DNA from: Verrucomicrobiota bacterium
GTDB taxonomy: Bacteria > Verrucomicrobiota > Verrucomicrobiia > Limisphaerales > UBA1096
NCBI GenBank assembly: GCA_003972865.1
Contig: QOAX01000247.1
Span: forward strand, 1-24,385
Direction: 5' to 3'
DNA: 24,385 nucleotides
Shown here: positions 15,124 through 22,308 of the stretch, one piece after another
How the letters are laid out: the number at the start of each line of letters is the position of its first letter
Numbering within the stretch: the first letter of the stretch is position 1
Notes under the pieces: model-generated
Databases searched by the model: none
Told to the model about the DNA's origin: nothing
The model's input: only the letters and a program-made list of their open reading frames with translations
Position numbers and translations under genes: made by a program

Positions 15124-15199
15124 TGGTGGGCCCAGAGGGATTTGAACCCCCGACCAAACGATTATGAGTCGTCTGCTCTAACCACTGAGCTATGGGCCC
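15124..15199 (-). tRNA. tRNA-Ile2 (CAU anticodon)
   Basis: The minus strand folds as a complete 76-nt tRNA with encoded CCA. The acceptor stem GGGCCCA/TGGGCCC is perfect, the D-arm is AGCTCAGTGGTTAGAGC, and the anticodon loop CTCATAA has anticodon CAT at 15164-15166. The T-loop is TTCAAAT. The anticodon arm (GACGA CTCATAA TCGTT) and D-arm closely match E. coli tRNA-Ile2, whose CAU wobble base is changed to lysidine by TilS to read AUA, rather than elongator or initiator tRNA-Met. Identity is inferred from this resemblance; automatic tools often call it Met. It probably shares a transcript with the DCC gene downstream. Confidence 0.93.
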
Positions 15200-15201
15200 G
15201 T

Positions 15202-15219
15202 AAAAACTCGGTTGCCGAG
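15202..15219 (-). terminator. Intrinsic terminator after apbE
   Basis: On the minus strand CTCGG - CAA - CCGAG is followed by TTTTT. The 5-bp stem is short but GC-rich. It lies between the apbE stop (15263) and the tRNA start (15199), which implies that the tRNA needs its own promoter or read-through. Confidence 0.55.
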
Positions 15220-15262
15220 CGGCGGGCATTCTGCGTGATGCCTCTCACACGGCAAGGCAAAT

Positions 15263-16230
15263 TCAACTCTCCGCCGACTCAAAACCGTTGTTGACCAGCA
15301 GAAACCCAGAATCGTCATCCGGCAGCATGAGCAGCGATCGGGCACTCTCACCCGTTTGGCCAAGCGAGGCCGGCCCAGCCCCACCCAAAACAAGCAGGGC
15401 GGTCGACCAGGTATCGGCTACGGTTCCGCAAGCCAGCGCAACCGCAGCCAGCAGGGCGTTATGCGTCGGCAGACCGCTGCGCGGATCCAGCACGTGTCCA
15501 TAGGATACGCCGTTTTCCTCGAAAGCCTTACCCCAGCCTGCAGACACACTCAACGACTCATCGTGCAGCTTTGCCACGGCCACAAGCCGTTCGTGTTCAA
15601 GTATATCCGCACCCGGTTGTTCCCAGCCGGGATGCTCGATGGCCACTTTCCAAAAGCCCTCTCCCGGCGGCGAGCCGATCGCACAAACCGTGCTGGTGCC
15701 GCCGTGAATTAAGGCACTTGTTATATGCCCGCCTCGCGCAAAATCTCACCGGCAATTTGCAATGCAAACCCCTTTCCGATCGCGCCAAGGTCAATCCGCA
15801 CGCCGGGTCGCTCAAACTGCACCGTAAAGTTTTCCGCGTCCAAGTGAACCAAGTCCATCCCGACACACTCGCGCGCCTCGGCCAACTCCTTCGGCGAAGG
15901 CACATGATGTTTGCCATCAGCAAAGCCCCAGCATCGCATCAGCGGCGCAACCGTGATGTCGAACGCGCCACCACTCAGCTCGTGGACACACTTGGCCTCC
16001 TGCAGCAGACGAAACAATCCCGGCTCAACCGGCACCGGGCCAAGCGCGGCCCCGGTGTTGGTGCGGCTGATCTCACTGTCCACCCCGTAAAAACTGAGTT
16101 GGGCCGCCAACGCAGTGATCTCGTCAAGCGCCTCCTCTCCAGCCGCACGCAGCCCCAGTTCGCCCTCACCGTGCAGCACCATCTCAAAACGAGTGGCCAT
16201 GGCATTTCGGGCGAGCGAGACGGTTTTCAT
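15263..16230 (-). pseudogene. apbE: FAD:protein FMN transferase ApbE, frameshifted
   Basis: ApbE attaches FMN covalently to threonines of redox proteins such as NqrB, NqrC and RnfG, using FAD and Mg2+. From ATG 16230 the first frame runs MKTVSLARNAMATRFEMVL, then LSGGAFDITVAPLMRCWGF and RIDLGAIGKGFALQIAGEIL, and stops at 15721. The remainder (TSALIHGGTSTVCAIG, then SYGHVLDPRSGLP and LACGTVADTWSTALLVLG) continues in another frame to 15263. It carries the conserved family C-terminus. A two-base gain (ATA to ATATA) at about 15725 explains the break. No signal peptide or lipobox is present, unlike many ApbE proteins. It is the last gene of a tight minus-strand group, 24 bases after the carbonic-anhydrase gene. 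It could be a true pseudogene or an assembly error. Confidence 0.8.
15356..15363. repeat. TTGGCCAA octamer (palindrome variant)
   Basis: Part of TTTGGCCAAGCGAGG, a one-base variant of the iterated palindrome with the usual CG right flank, inside the apbE C-terminal half. Confidence 0.6.
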
Positions 16231-16238
16231 TGGAGCCG

Positions 16239-16248
16239 CTTGGCCAAG
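16239..16248. repeat. Iterated palindrome CTTGGCCAAG (intergenic)
   Basis: Exact copy with flanks G and CGAAGG, in the 24-base gap between the apbE start and the gamma-carbonic-anhydrase stop. It nearly fills the gap, so codon usage cannot explain it. Confidence 0.8.
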
Positions 16249-16254
16249 CGAAGG

Positions 16255-16821
16255 CTACGACGTCGGAAGAGGCCCGCCGACATTGATGCCGTGCTTCAGG
16301 CAGTAGGCGGCGTTTTCCACATACTTCGTGGCCCAGCCTTTTAACCCGGCGCGCTCCTCCTCGGTGAGTTTGCGGATCACCTTCGCCGGGCTTCCCACAG
16401 CCATCGAGCCGTCGGTGATTTCCTGGCCCTGCTTCACGAGCGCATTCGCCCCGACGATGCACTGGTTGCCAACCACCGCACCGTCAAGAATTGTCGCCCC
16501 CATCCCGACAAGCGTCTCATCACCGACACGGCACGCGTGCACCACCGCCGAGTGGCCCACGGTCACGTAGTCTCCGATGTAACAACCGAAGTCATCGGCG
16601 ATGTGCAGCACGGCGTTGTCTTGAATGTTGGTGCCTTCGCCGACAACAATCTCGTGAATGTCGCCCCGCAGCACGGCGTTGCACCAGATGCTCGACTGCT
16701 TCCCGAGTGTCACCGCGCCAAACACCACCGCCGACTTGGCGATGTAAACCCCTTCGCCGATCGTCGGTTCCCGGCTGAGATATTTTTCGAGGCGTTGATT
16801 GACTGAATCATCCGATTCCAT
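16255..16821 (-). CDS. Gamma-carbonic-anhydrase-family protein
   Basis: This left-handed beta-helix protein of 188 residues is built of hexapeptide repeats ([LIV]GxxxxV-type turns such as IGEGVYIAKSAVVFG). The metal-binding histidines of the family are present at His73 (VLHIADD), His90 and His95 (VGHSAVVHAC). So are the Arg52/Asp54 and Gln67/Asp68 pairs (VLRGDI, NIQDN). These residues support a zinc- or iron-binding trimer related to YrdA/CaiE-type gamma carbonic anhydrases. Whether it hydrates CO2 or does something else is not established for most of the family. AVGSPAKVIRKLTEEE is the typical C-terminal end of the helix. It lies in the group with the radical SAM gene (36 bases) and apbE (24 bases). 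Confidence 0.9.
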   Translation of the reverse strand: MESDDSVNQRLEKYLSREPTIGEGVYIAKSAVVFGAVTLGKQSSIWCNAVLRGDIHEIVVGEGTNIQDNAVLHIADDFGCYIGDYVTVGHSAVVHACRVGDETLVGMGATILDGAVVGNQCIVGANALVKQGQEITDGSMAVGSPAKVIRKLTEEERAGLKGWATKYVENAAYCLKHGINVGGPLPTS

Positions 16822-16857
16822 GAACCGCCCGCAAGCTAAGCCGCCAGCCGATAGGGG

Positions 16858-17826
16858 TCAACGGCAGCTTGGACAGATGACCCGGGCGGGGACTTGCTGG
16901 GTGTCGTTCTGCCTGGCCAGGCGGTCGAGACGCCGGGGGAAGCAGGCCGCGCAGTTTGAGAAACGGTCCAGATCCCAGAGGTCGGCGAAGACCCGGCCGC
17001 GCGCCTGGCCAACGCCGTAGTCCATCGCGTCCTCCAATTGGCCAAGCGTTGGCTCGGTGAATTGGCCGGCGGCGGCGAGTCGATCCATCGCGCCGTTGCC
17101 GGTTCGGGTGGGGATCAGCGCGGTGACCGTCGCGCCGCAGTCCTGCGAAAAATCGACGGAACGATTGGCCCACCCGACAGATTCGTCCGCTGGGATAAAC
17201 GGTGGCTGCAGTAAAACGAAAGTGCGCAGGGCCATTTCATTCCGGGTCACGAAGTCGGAGGCGGCGCGGAACCGATCGAGTGTCACGCGCTTGTTGAGTT
17301 TTTCCAGCGCCTCGGGATGGACGGTCTCGAGACCAAGCGCGACCTCGAGCTGGCAATTCAGCCGGTCGCGAAACCGTAGGCAACGATCCCCGACCAGGGC
17401 CGGGTGGCTCTCGACGATGACGCGGTCAAACTTGGCCAGACGCTTGGCGATGGCAGCGTCTTCGCTTTCAGGGATCGCTTGGTCGTCGAAGAAACTGCCG
17501 GCGTTGTAAAGTTTGACTTGGCGCAGCTTGGCCAAGTTGCCGCACTCGCGTTCCGCTTGGCCAAGCGCGAAGTCGATTTGCCCGGCGATCGCGCCGGCGG
17601 GCACGGGTTCGTCGAGGGTCTTTTGCCAGAGGTCGCACATTAGGCAGTGCCACGGGCATTCCTTGTTGGTGAGAAAAACCGTCAGTCCATCGACGAGGCC
17701 GCCGGTGGCGTCGCGCTCCTTCTCGAGCAGCCAAGCGTAGGGCCGGCTTGGGTCGAGCGGATTTTTCGGGCCGCGCCGCCCGAGGATCCATCGGCTGCGA
17801 GCAGCGGGCGTTTCCGGATAAGTCAA
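16858..17826 (-). CDS. Radical SAM protein with C-terminal CxxC pair
   Basis: This radical S-adenosylmethionine enzyme has about 322 residues. The 4Fe-4S-binding motif is in FLTNKECPWHCLMCDLW (CxxxCxxC). VKLYNAGSFFD and VALGLETVHPEALEKLNK fit the glycine-rich and beta-strand segments of the TIM-barrel core, and the whole resembles the Elp3/MiaB-like branch. The C-terminus adds CAAC and, about 25 residues later, CPSC, which could bind zinc or a second cluster. The open frame continues upstream to 17976 inside the neighbouring gene. I place the start at TTG 17826, twenty bases after that gene's stop, because a 130-base overlap is unlikely; this start is uncertain. The substrate is unknown. It is probably cotranscribed with the asparagine-synthetase-like gene. 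Several iterated-palindrome copies fall inside it. Confidence 0.75.
   Translation of the reverse strand: MTYPETPAARSRWILGRRGPKNPLDPSRPYAWLLEKERDATGGLVDGLTVFLTNKECPWHCLMCDLWQKTLDEPVPAGAIAGQIDFALGQAERECGNLAKLRQVKLYNAGSFFDDQAIPESEDAAIAKRLAKFDRVIVESHPALVGDRCLRFRDRLNCQLEVALGLETVHPEALEKLNKRVTLDRFRAASDFVTRNEMALRTFVLLQPPFIPADESVGWANRSVDFSQDCGATVTALIPTRTGNGAMDRLAAAGQFTEPTLGQLEDAMDYGVGQARGRVFADLWDLDRFSNCAACFPRRLDRLARQNDTQQVPARVICPSCR
17038..17045. repeat. TTGGCCAA octamer (palindrome variant)
   Basis: Part of ATTGGCCAAGCGTTGG in the 3' half of the radical SAM gene; it keeps the CG right flank. Confidence 0.6.
17527..17565. repeat. Two exact CTTGGCCAAG copies 29 bp apart
   Basis: Copies at 17527-17536 and 17556-17565 in the radical SAM gene, just downstream of the CxxxCxxC-coding region. 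The second has the usual CGCGA flank. The coding frame translates them as NLAKL and LGQAE, so the same DNA word is kept in two different reading frames of one gene. Confidence 0.85.
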
Positions 17827-17845
17827 GCCGGACTCTGCGGGGGCG

Positions 17846-19165
17846 TCAGGAATAAAGCTCGAGGAATTTTTTACGGAGTTGCCCCTCGCGGGCGGGGATA
17901 TTTTCGCGGAGCGATCGGACCGAGATTGCGCCGTGCTGGAAGCGCCGTTTTTCAAAAACAGGCATGTCGAAACCAAGCGCCGACTTGACGCCCCGGGCGA
18001 CTATGTCGCCCTTGAGCGCGTACAGCTTGTCGACATCATAGCCGGTCAACTCGACGAAAGGAATGCCTTCAGCCACCTCGACCACATCGGGCCGCGTGAA
18101 CGGGCTAAACCCCTTAAAGCCAAAATGATGGCTCGGGGCGTAGGTCCTTGCGTATGAACGGCTCAAGCCGCCGGAGTAGGTGAGTGAATGCTTGATCGTG
18201 CCGACGCCCCAGCCTTCCTGATAGAGCATCTGGTTGTTGACGACGCTGCGAATGGTCAGCTCTGGATTTTCCTCGATGGGATAATCCTTCAGGTTTTCGT
18301 CGCCGCCGTCGCCGTCGAGGAGGTATTTCCAGTCAGGATATTTTTTGCGGATGCCTCGGCAGAGAGCGACGGCCATCGAGGCAGACTCGATGTCGAGTAT
18401 CTTGTAATCCTCAACAATTTGAATTGTCTCGGCGACATCGATTTCCTCGAGGCTGGACTCGATTGGCTCGAGGAACATCCCCATGTCCAGCTTGCCGAGA
18501 AACTCCCTGCACTGCTCTAGGTCGGGGCCATCGCCAAAGCTCAGCGTGAACGCCTTGAGCCGGCCGAGGTCGGCGCCCAGTTCGCGCATCACCACGTAGA
18601 TGGCAAGAAACACCGCGCCGCTGTCGATGCCGCCGGAAAAGCAGCAGCCGATCGGCTCCGTGCCCGGGATGCGCCCGAGCCATTTGCGGATTTCTTTTTT
18701 AAGCGCGGCGATGTAGTCGTGGCCGATCAGGTCGAGGTCGGTGGAATAGTTGTTGCGGCGCGGGTTGAAGAACCGCTCGTACGTCGGATCAGGATCCGGG
18801 CAGCCGACGAGTTGAATGGTCACCAAATGATGCGCCGGAACCATGCGCGTGTAGTACGGGTGAAACTGGTCGCCGAATCCCTGCTCTTCAAGCCACTGGC
18901 GAATGACATCGATACGATGGGCAACGATGAGTGCCGGGCCTTCGATTTGCTTGGCCAAAAAGTAGCGAAGCGGACGGTCGAGCGAGCGGGCCAGCTTCAC
19001 CATCTTGCCGTCCTTGGCCACGAGCGCGAACGATCCGTCGAAATCGCGGATGGTCTCCGGCGAGCCGGCAAGCATGCGTTGGCGCGCCTCGTCGGGGGTG
19101 AGGTTTAGCAGTTCGGTTTGATTGGGATCAGTCAGGTCAACGACCCGTTCGATGTACTCATTCAT
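17846..19165 (-). CDS. Asparagine-synthetase-like amidotransferase
   Basis: This 439-residue protein has the ATP-pyrophosphatase domain of the asparagine synthetase B family. The PP-loop is SGGIDSG (residues 177-183) and DGDGGDE (284-290) is the second conserved motif. The N-terminal ~150 residues keep part of the class II glutaminase fold (FDGSFALVAKDG, LARSLDRPLRYFL) but are shorter than usual. From ATG 19165 there is no Cys2 nucleophile. In frame upstream, codons 19186-19178 read Cys-Gly-Ile (the normal start being Met-Cys-Gly-Ile), but AGT stands where ATG is expected. The product therefore either lacks glutaminase activity or starts unusually. Such enzymes make amides on amino acids, peptides or beta-lactams; here the substrate is unknown. 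It is the first gene of a tight minus-strand group with the radical SAM gene. Confidence 0.85.
   Translation of the reverse strand: MNEYIERVVDLTDPNQTELLNLTPDEARQRMLAGSPETIRDFDGSFALVAKDGKMVKLARSLDRPLRYFLAKQIEGPALIVAHRIDVIRQWLEEQGFGDQFHPYYTRMVPAHHLVTIQLVGCPDPDPTYERFFNPRRNNYSTDLDLIGHDYIAALKKEIRKWLGRIPGTEPIGCCFSGGIDSGAVFLAIYVVMRELGADLGRLKAFTLSFGDGPDLEQCREFLGKLDMGMFLEPIESSLEEIDVAETIQIVEDYKILDIESASMAVALCRGIRKKYPDWKYLLDGDGGDENLKDYPIEENPELTIRSVVNNQMLYQEGWGVGTIKHSLTYSGGLSRSYARTYAPSHHFGFKGFSPFTRPDVVEVAEGIPFVELTGYDVDKLYALKGDIVARGVKSALGFDMPVFEKRRFQHGAISVRSLRENIPAREGQLRKKFLELYS
18951..18958. repeat. TTGGCCAA octamer (palindrome variant)
   Basis: CTTGGCCAAA inside the asparagine-synthetase-like gene, coding for the YFLAKQ segment. 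Confidence 0.55.
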
Positions 19166-19282
19166 GTCACGATAATTTATTCCACAACTTGATTTAATGT
19201 GCGTAAAACCGCCCCTATTGTCACCGCCCTTATTGTCTGCACTTCGACCAGAAACGTCAACCTAACGAGCAAAATTTAGCTG

Positions 19283-22210
19283 TCACCGCAATGATACCAA
19301 ATAGGCCAGGAGATCGGCGGCTTCCTGTGGGGCGAGATTCTGCAGGAGGCCGGCCGGCATGGCCGAGATCGGGAGGTCGGTGAAGCGCTGCACACTTTGA
19401 GTGGGCATCGTCAATTCCTCTCCGGACAGCAGACGGAAACGGGTCTTCTCCTTTGCCCGCTCAAGCAGGAACCCAGTTTGTATCTCACCGGATTTCATTT
19501 CCAACGAATAGAGACTGTAGCCTTCTGTGATCGTCTTTGCTGGCTCAAGCAAGCTTTCAAGGAGTTGCTCGCGGTTTAGTCGGCTGCCAACTTGGCTCAA
19601 ATCTGGGCCGATGTTTTTGCCGCTGCCTTGCACTCGGTGGCACGAGACGCAGAGAGTGCGGCCGGTTTGCTGGAAAAGATTCCTCCCTTTTACCGGACTG
19701 CCAGTCAGGGAGAGCAACATGGTTGTGTTTGGCTTTGGCCCTAGTTTCTTTGTGCGTTCGCTATCCGGCAAAAATTGCTCGAACAGCTCTCGAACGCGAA
19801 AATCATCATGCCCGGAGGCGACTCGCGAAATCGCGTCGCGCTTGTCGGCGACCGCCTGACCAAGAGGATTGTTACCCAACACCGACTGCTGAAGCATCAG
19901 CGCGCCGCTTGGCTCGGCCAATAAGCTGACTAGAGAGGCCGCTTTATGATTGCCCTTGGCAAAGCTGAGCGAGTGAATCTGTTTTTGCTGCGTGTTCACT
20001 TGCCCGAGCCGCTTGGCGGACCGGCCGGCTTCGTCCAGTGGCATGTCAGCGATCCAATCGTGGATGAGTTTAAGACCGACAGTATCAATTCGATTCGAGC
20101 CGATGTGTGGCATGCGGCCATTGCCTTGCTTGGCCATTCGGTAAAGCAGTACCGACCTGTACGGATCGCCCGGCGCAATCACCCGGGCTTCATCAAGCCT
20201 GAAATCGCCCTGGGCCGGTGGCAAGCCAACCAGCTTGGTTTGCTGGAAAGGCAGGTGATTGGAAAGGTCAAATACCGTTGCTCCTCCTCCTCCCTGATGA
20301 TGGCAATGAGCGCAATTGGCGTGGAGGTATGCGCGAGCGCGCTTGGCCAGAGGAGCATCAGAATTGTTCGGCTTGGCCAAGGCGGGTCGTGGGTTGGGGG
20401 GGGCCTTGGCCACGATACCGGTTTCCTGAAGTTGACCGGTGATTGCTTCACCGAGCTGCTCCGGCGTGAAGCCGATGACCGTGCCGAAGCGTTGGCCATG
20501 GCAGAGTTGGCACTCGGCGCGGCTGGCAAAGTGCCAACCCAACTCGCGCCTGCCTCCTGGAACGAGCGGATCCGGAATCAGCAGATCGATATCGCTACCT
20601 TTGCCATCCGACAATTCAGCGTCAGTTCCTTTTTCGTTCCAGACAAAACTGTACGCCTGCCAAAAACCGTCGACGAGCTGCAACACCTGTGTCTCCAGTT
20701 TTTGAGGCTGAAGCTGACGGCTGTCTGGAGAATCGAACACATCCATCGTGATTGTCTTTGCCAAAACGGTTTTGTTGGGGAATCTGAACGATCCTTCGAA
20801 ATTTCCCAGTCGCGAGTCATTGCTTGGGTGCAGATCGATGACCCCGTTACCAGGGATCGCGATGACGCGCGAATAACAGGCGCCGTCCTGCCACGGCACG
20901 GCATTGATTGTGTAGGGCATGACGCCGGCTGCGGGCGTGAGCTTGGGCAGGTCAGAAAACAAGCCGGTTCCACTCAGTTGGGTTGGGAATGGTATGGCCA
21001 GAGTGCTCGCAGGATTCGGCACAAGCTTATTGAGCGTGCCCAAGTGGTCGACCACGATGAATTCAGCATCGGGACCAATGCCAAAACAAATGATTTGGTG
21101 CGGGGTATTGGCCAGTTCGCGGTGTTCGGTGACCTGTTTGCCATCGTAGCGCAGCCCCCAGATTCGGCCAGTGGTGTAGTCGCCGTATATGTAAGCGCCT
21201 CGGAGGCCAGCAAGCCGGGAACCATGGTAGATGTGGCCACCAGTCATTGACCTGGCCTCTGAGTGGGAGTGTTGCACAATGGGCGAGGTGATGGGGACTG
21301 GGCCCGGATCGTCATCAGGATGGATCGGCTGGCTCCCTTCCATGATGCTCCAGCCGTAATTGCCTCCGCGCTCGACCTTGAAGACCAGTTCCCAAAGGTC
21401 CCAACCGACGTCACCCACCCAGAGGTTCCCAGTCGGTTTGTCGAAGCTCATGCGCCACGGGTTGCGGAACCCATACGCCCACACTTCCGGTCGTGCGCCT
21501 TCGACTCCGACGAACGGATTATCAGGCGGGACACTATAGGCTTGGTCAGGATCGCGGTGGTTGATGTCGATGCGCAGGATGGACGCCAAAAGGTCGCTGA
21601 TGTCCTGGCCTGTTTTAAGCCCGTCAGGCGGGTAAGGAGCCTCGGCGTCGCCGGAGGAAATATAGAGCATCCCATCCGGGCCAAAATTAAGCGATCCACC
21701 GTTGTGCCCGCCAGACAGCCAGGTGATCAGCACCTCGCGGGAGCCCGGGTCGACTTGCGGGAGCCCATCGACAGACGGCATCTTTAGGCGAGCCACATGC
21801 GTACCGTCTATCCGTTTTGGTTGAAAAACGTAGCAGAGAAACAGCTCGCGGTTCTCCGCAAACTTGGGATGGAACTCGAAGCCGAACGACTGTCGCGCAC
21901 CGAGCACATTCGCCTTCAAGTCGTACACCAAATCTGCCTGCTGCACATTCGGGTCGGGCGGAAACGAAAAAAGTTTACCGCCCAGCTCGAGCACGAAAAA
22001 CCGGTTCAATGTTTTGTTAAACCGAATTTCAACCGGCTGTTGAAACTTGAGATTTTGGAATGCTCGTTCTGTCACCAGTAGAGGAGCGGGAATCGGTGAC
22101 GAAGCCATCTGCGACCCATCCCAAGGCACACGCTTGGCCGACTGCCCTTTGGGCAAGGGCCCCCAAAGCACAAGAACAACCAGCAGCCATTGAATCCGGA
22201 GAAAACGCAT
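19283..22210 (-). CDS. Secreted triheme PQQ-dehydrogenase-like protein with PVC heme-binding domain
   Basis: From ATG 22210 this is 975 residues with a signal peptide (MRFLRIQWLLVVLVLWG). The open frame to 22288 is rejected because it would start inside the trigger-factor terminator. Residues about 40-430 form a soluble-glucose-dehydrogenase-like beta-propeller (GGHNGGSLNFGPDGMLYISSGD, WAYGFRNPWRMSFD, GDYTTGRIWGL). The middle resembles SO2930-family diheme cytochromes (MPYTINAVPWQDGACYSRVI, SRAECQLCH) with hemes at CQLCH (567-571) and CAHCH (633-637). The C-terminus resembles the PVC putative heme-binding domain: heme at CVSCH (854-858), IGPDLSQVGSRL, LLEPAKTITEGY and LAPQEAADLLAYL. It is likely a periplasmic sugar or alcohol dehydrogenase that passes electrons through its own cytochromes; the substrate is unknown. 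Confidence 0.88.
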   Translation of the reverse strand: MRFLRIQWLLVVLVLWGPLPKGQSAKRVPWDGSQMASSPIPAPLLVTERAFQNLKFQQPVEIRFNKTLNRFFVLELGGKLFSFPPDPNVQQADLVYDLKANVLGARQSFGFEFHPKFAENRELFLCYVFQPKRIDGTHVARLKMPSVDGLPQVDPGSREVLITWLSGGHNGGSLNFGPDGMLYISSGDAEAPYPPDGLKTGQDISDLLASILRIDINHRDPDQAYSVPPDNPFVGVEGARPEVWAYGFRNPWRMSFDKPTGNLWVGDVGWDLWELVFKVERGGNYGWSIMEGSQPIHPDDDPGPVPITSPIVQHSHSEARSMTGGHIYHGSRLAGLRGAYIYGDYTTGRIWGLRYDGKQVTEHRELANTPHQIICFGIGPDAEFIVVDHLGTLNKLVPNPASTLAIPFPTQLSGTGLFSDLPKLTPAAGVMPYTINAVPWQDGACYSRVIAIPGNGVIDLHPSNDSRLGNFEGSFRFPNKTVLAKTITMDVFDSPDSRQLQPQKLETQVLQLVDGFWQAYSFVWNEKGTDAELSDGKGSDIDLLIPDPLVPGGRRELGWHFASRAECQLCHGQRFGTVIGFTPEQLGEAITGQLQETGIVAKAPPNPRPALAKPNNSDAPLAKRARAYLHANCAHCHHQGGGGATVFDLSNHLPFQQTKLVGLPPAQGDFRLDEARVIAPGDPYRSVLLYRMAKQGNGRMPHIGSNRIDTVGLKLIHDWIADMPLDEAGRSAKRLGQVNTQQKQIHSLSFAKGNHKAASLVSLLAEPSGALMLQQSVLGNNPLGQAVADKRDAISRVASGHDDFRVRELFEQFLPDSERTKKLGPKPNTTMLLSLTGSPVKGRNLFQQTGRTLCVSCHRVQGSGKNIGPDLSQVGSRLNREQLLESLLEPAKTITEGYSLYSLEMKSGEIQTGFLLERAKEKTRFRLLSGEELTMPTQSVQRFTDLPISAMPAGLLQNLAPQEAADLLAYLVSLR
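20372..20381. repeat. Iterated palindrome CTTGGCCAAG
   Basis: Exact copy inside the triheme protein gene (coding for ALAKPN). A shortened copy, GCTTGGCCAG, lies 30 bases upstream at 20341-20350. Confidence 0.75.
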
Positions 22211-22225
22211 GAAAAGCCGCGGCAG

Positions 22226-22253
22226 TTTGGCCAAGGCCAAGCACTTGGCCAAG
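22226..22253. repeat. Palindrome cluster between tig and the triheme gene
   Basis: TTTGGCCAAG (22226-22235) and an exact CTTGGCCAAG (22244-22253) lie eight bases apart in the 98-base gap. GGCCAAG and CTTGGCC between them can fold back on each other. The cluster sits directly beside the tig terminator and upstream of the triheme gene start. Confidence 0.75.
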
Positions 22254-22257
22254 CGCG

Positions 22258-22285
22258 AAAAAAAGCCCACGGGCAGCGGGCTTTT
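22258..22285 (-). terminator. Intrinsic terminator of tig
   Basis: On the minus strand AAAAGCCC - 9-base loop - GGGCTTTTTTT forms an 8-bp stem with a run of seven T, starting 24 bases after the tig stop codon. This is a textbook rho-independent terminator. Confidence 0.88.
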
Positions 22286-22308
22286 CAAAAGAGGGGGTCT
22301 GAATTGCC

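Noticed and set aside
15109..15294. Plus-strand ORF beginning MLIKKWWAQRDLNPRPNDYE
   Set aside because: It is the well-known false protein produced by translating the complement of a tRNA gene; the tRNA-Ile2 gene lies here.
15571..16344. 257-codon plus-strand open frame
   Set aside because: It lies opposite apbE and the carbonic-anhydrase gene, is Arg/His-rich, and shows no family motif.
17827..17976. 50-residue extension of the radical SAM protein
   Set aside because: It overlaps the asparagine-synthetase-like gene by 130 bases and looks like shadow translation.
19946..21250. 434-codon plus-strand open frame
   Set aside because: It is the complement of the triheme dehydrogenase gene, whose CxxCH motifs and propeller signatures are clear.
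22211..22288. 26-residue extension of the triheme protein
   Set aside because: It would begin inside the tig terminator and place non-signal sequence before a good signal peptide.
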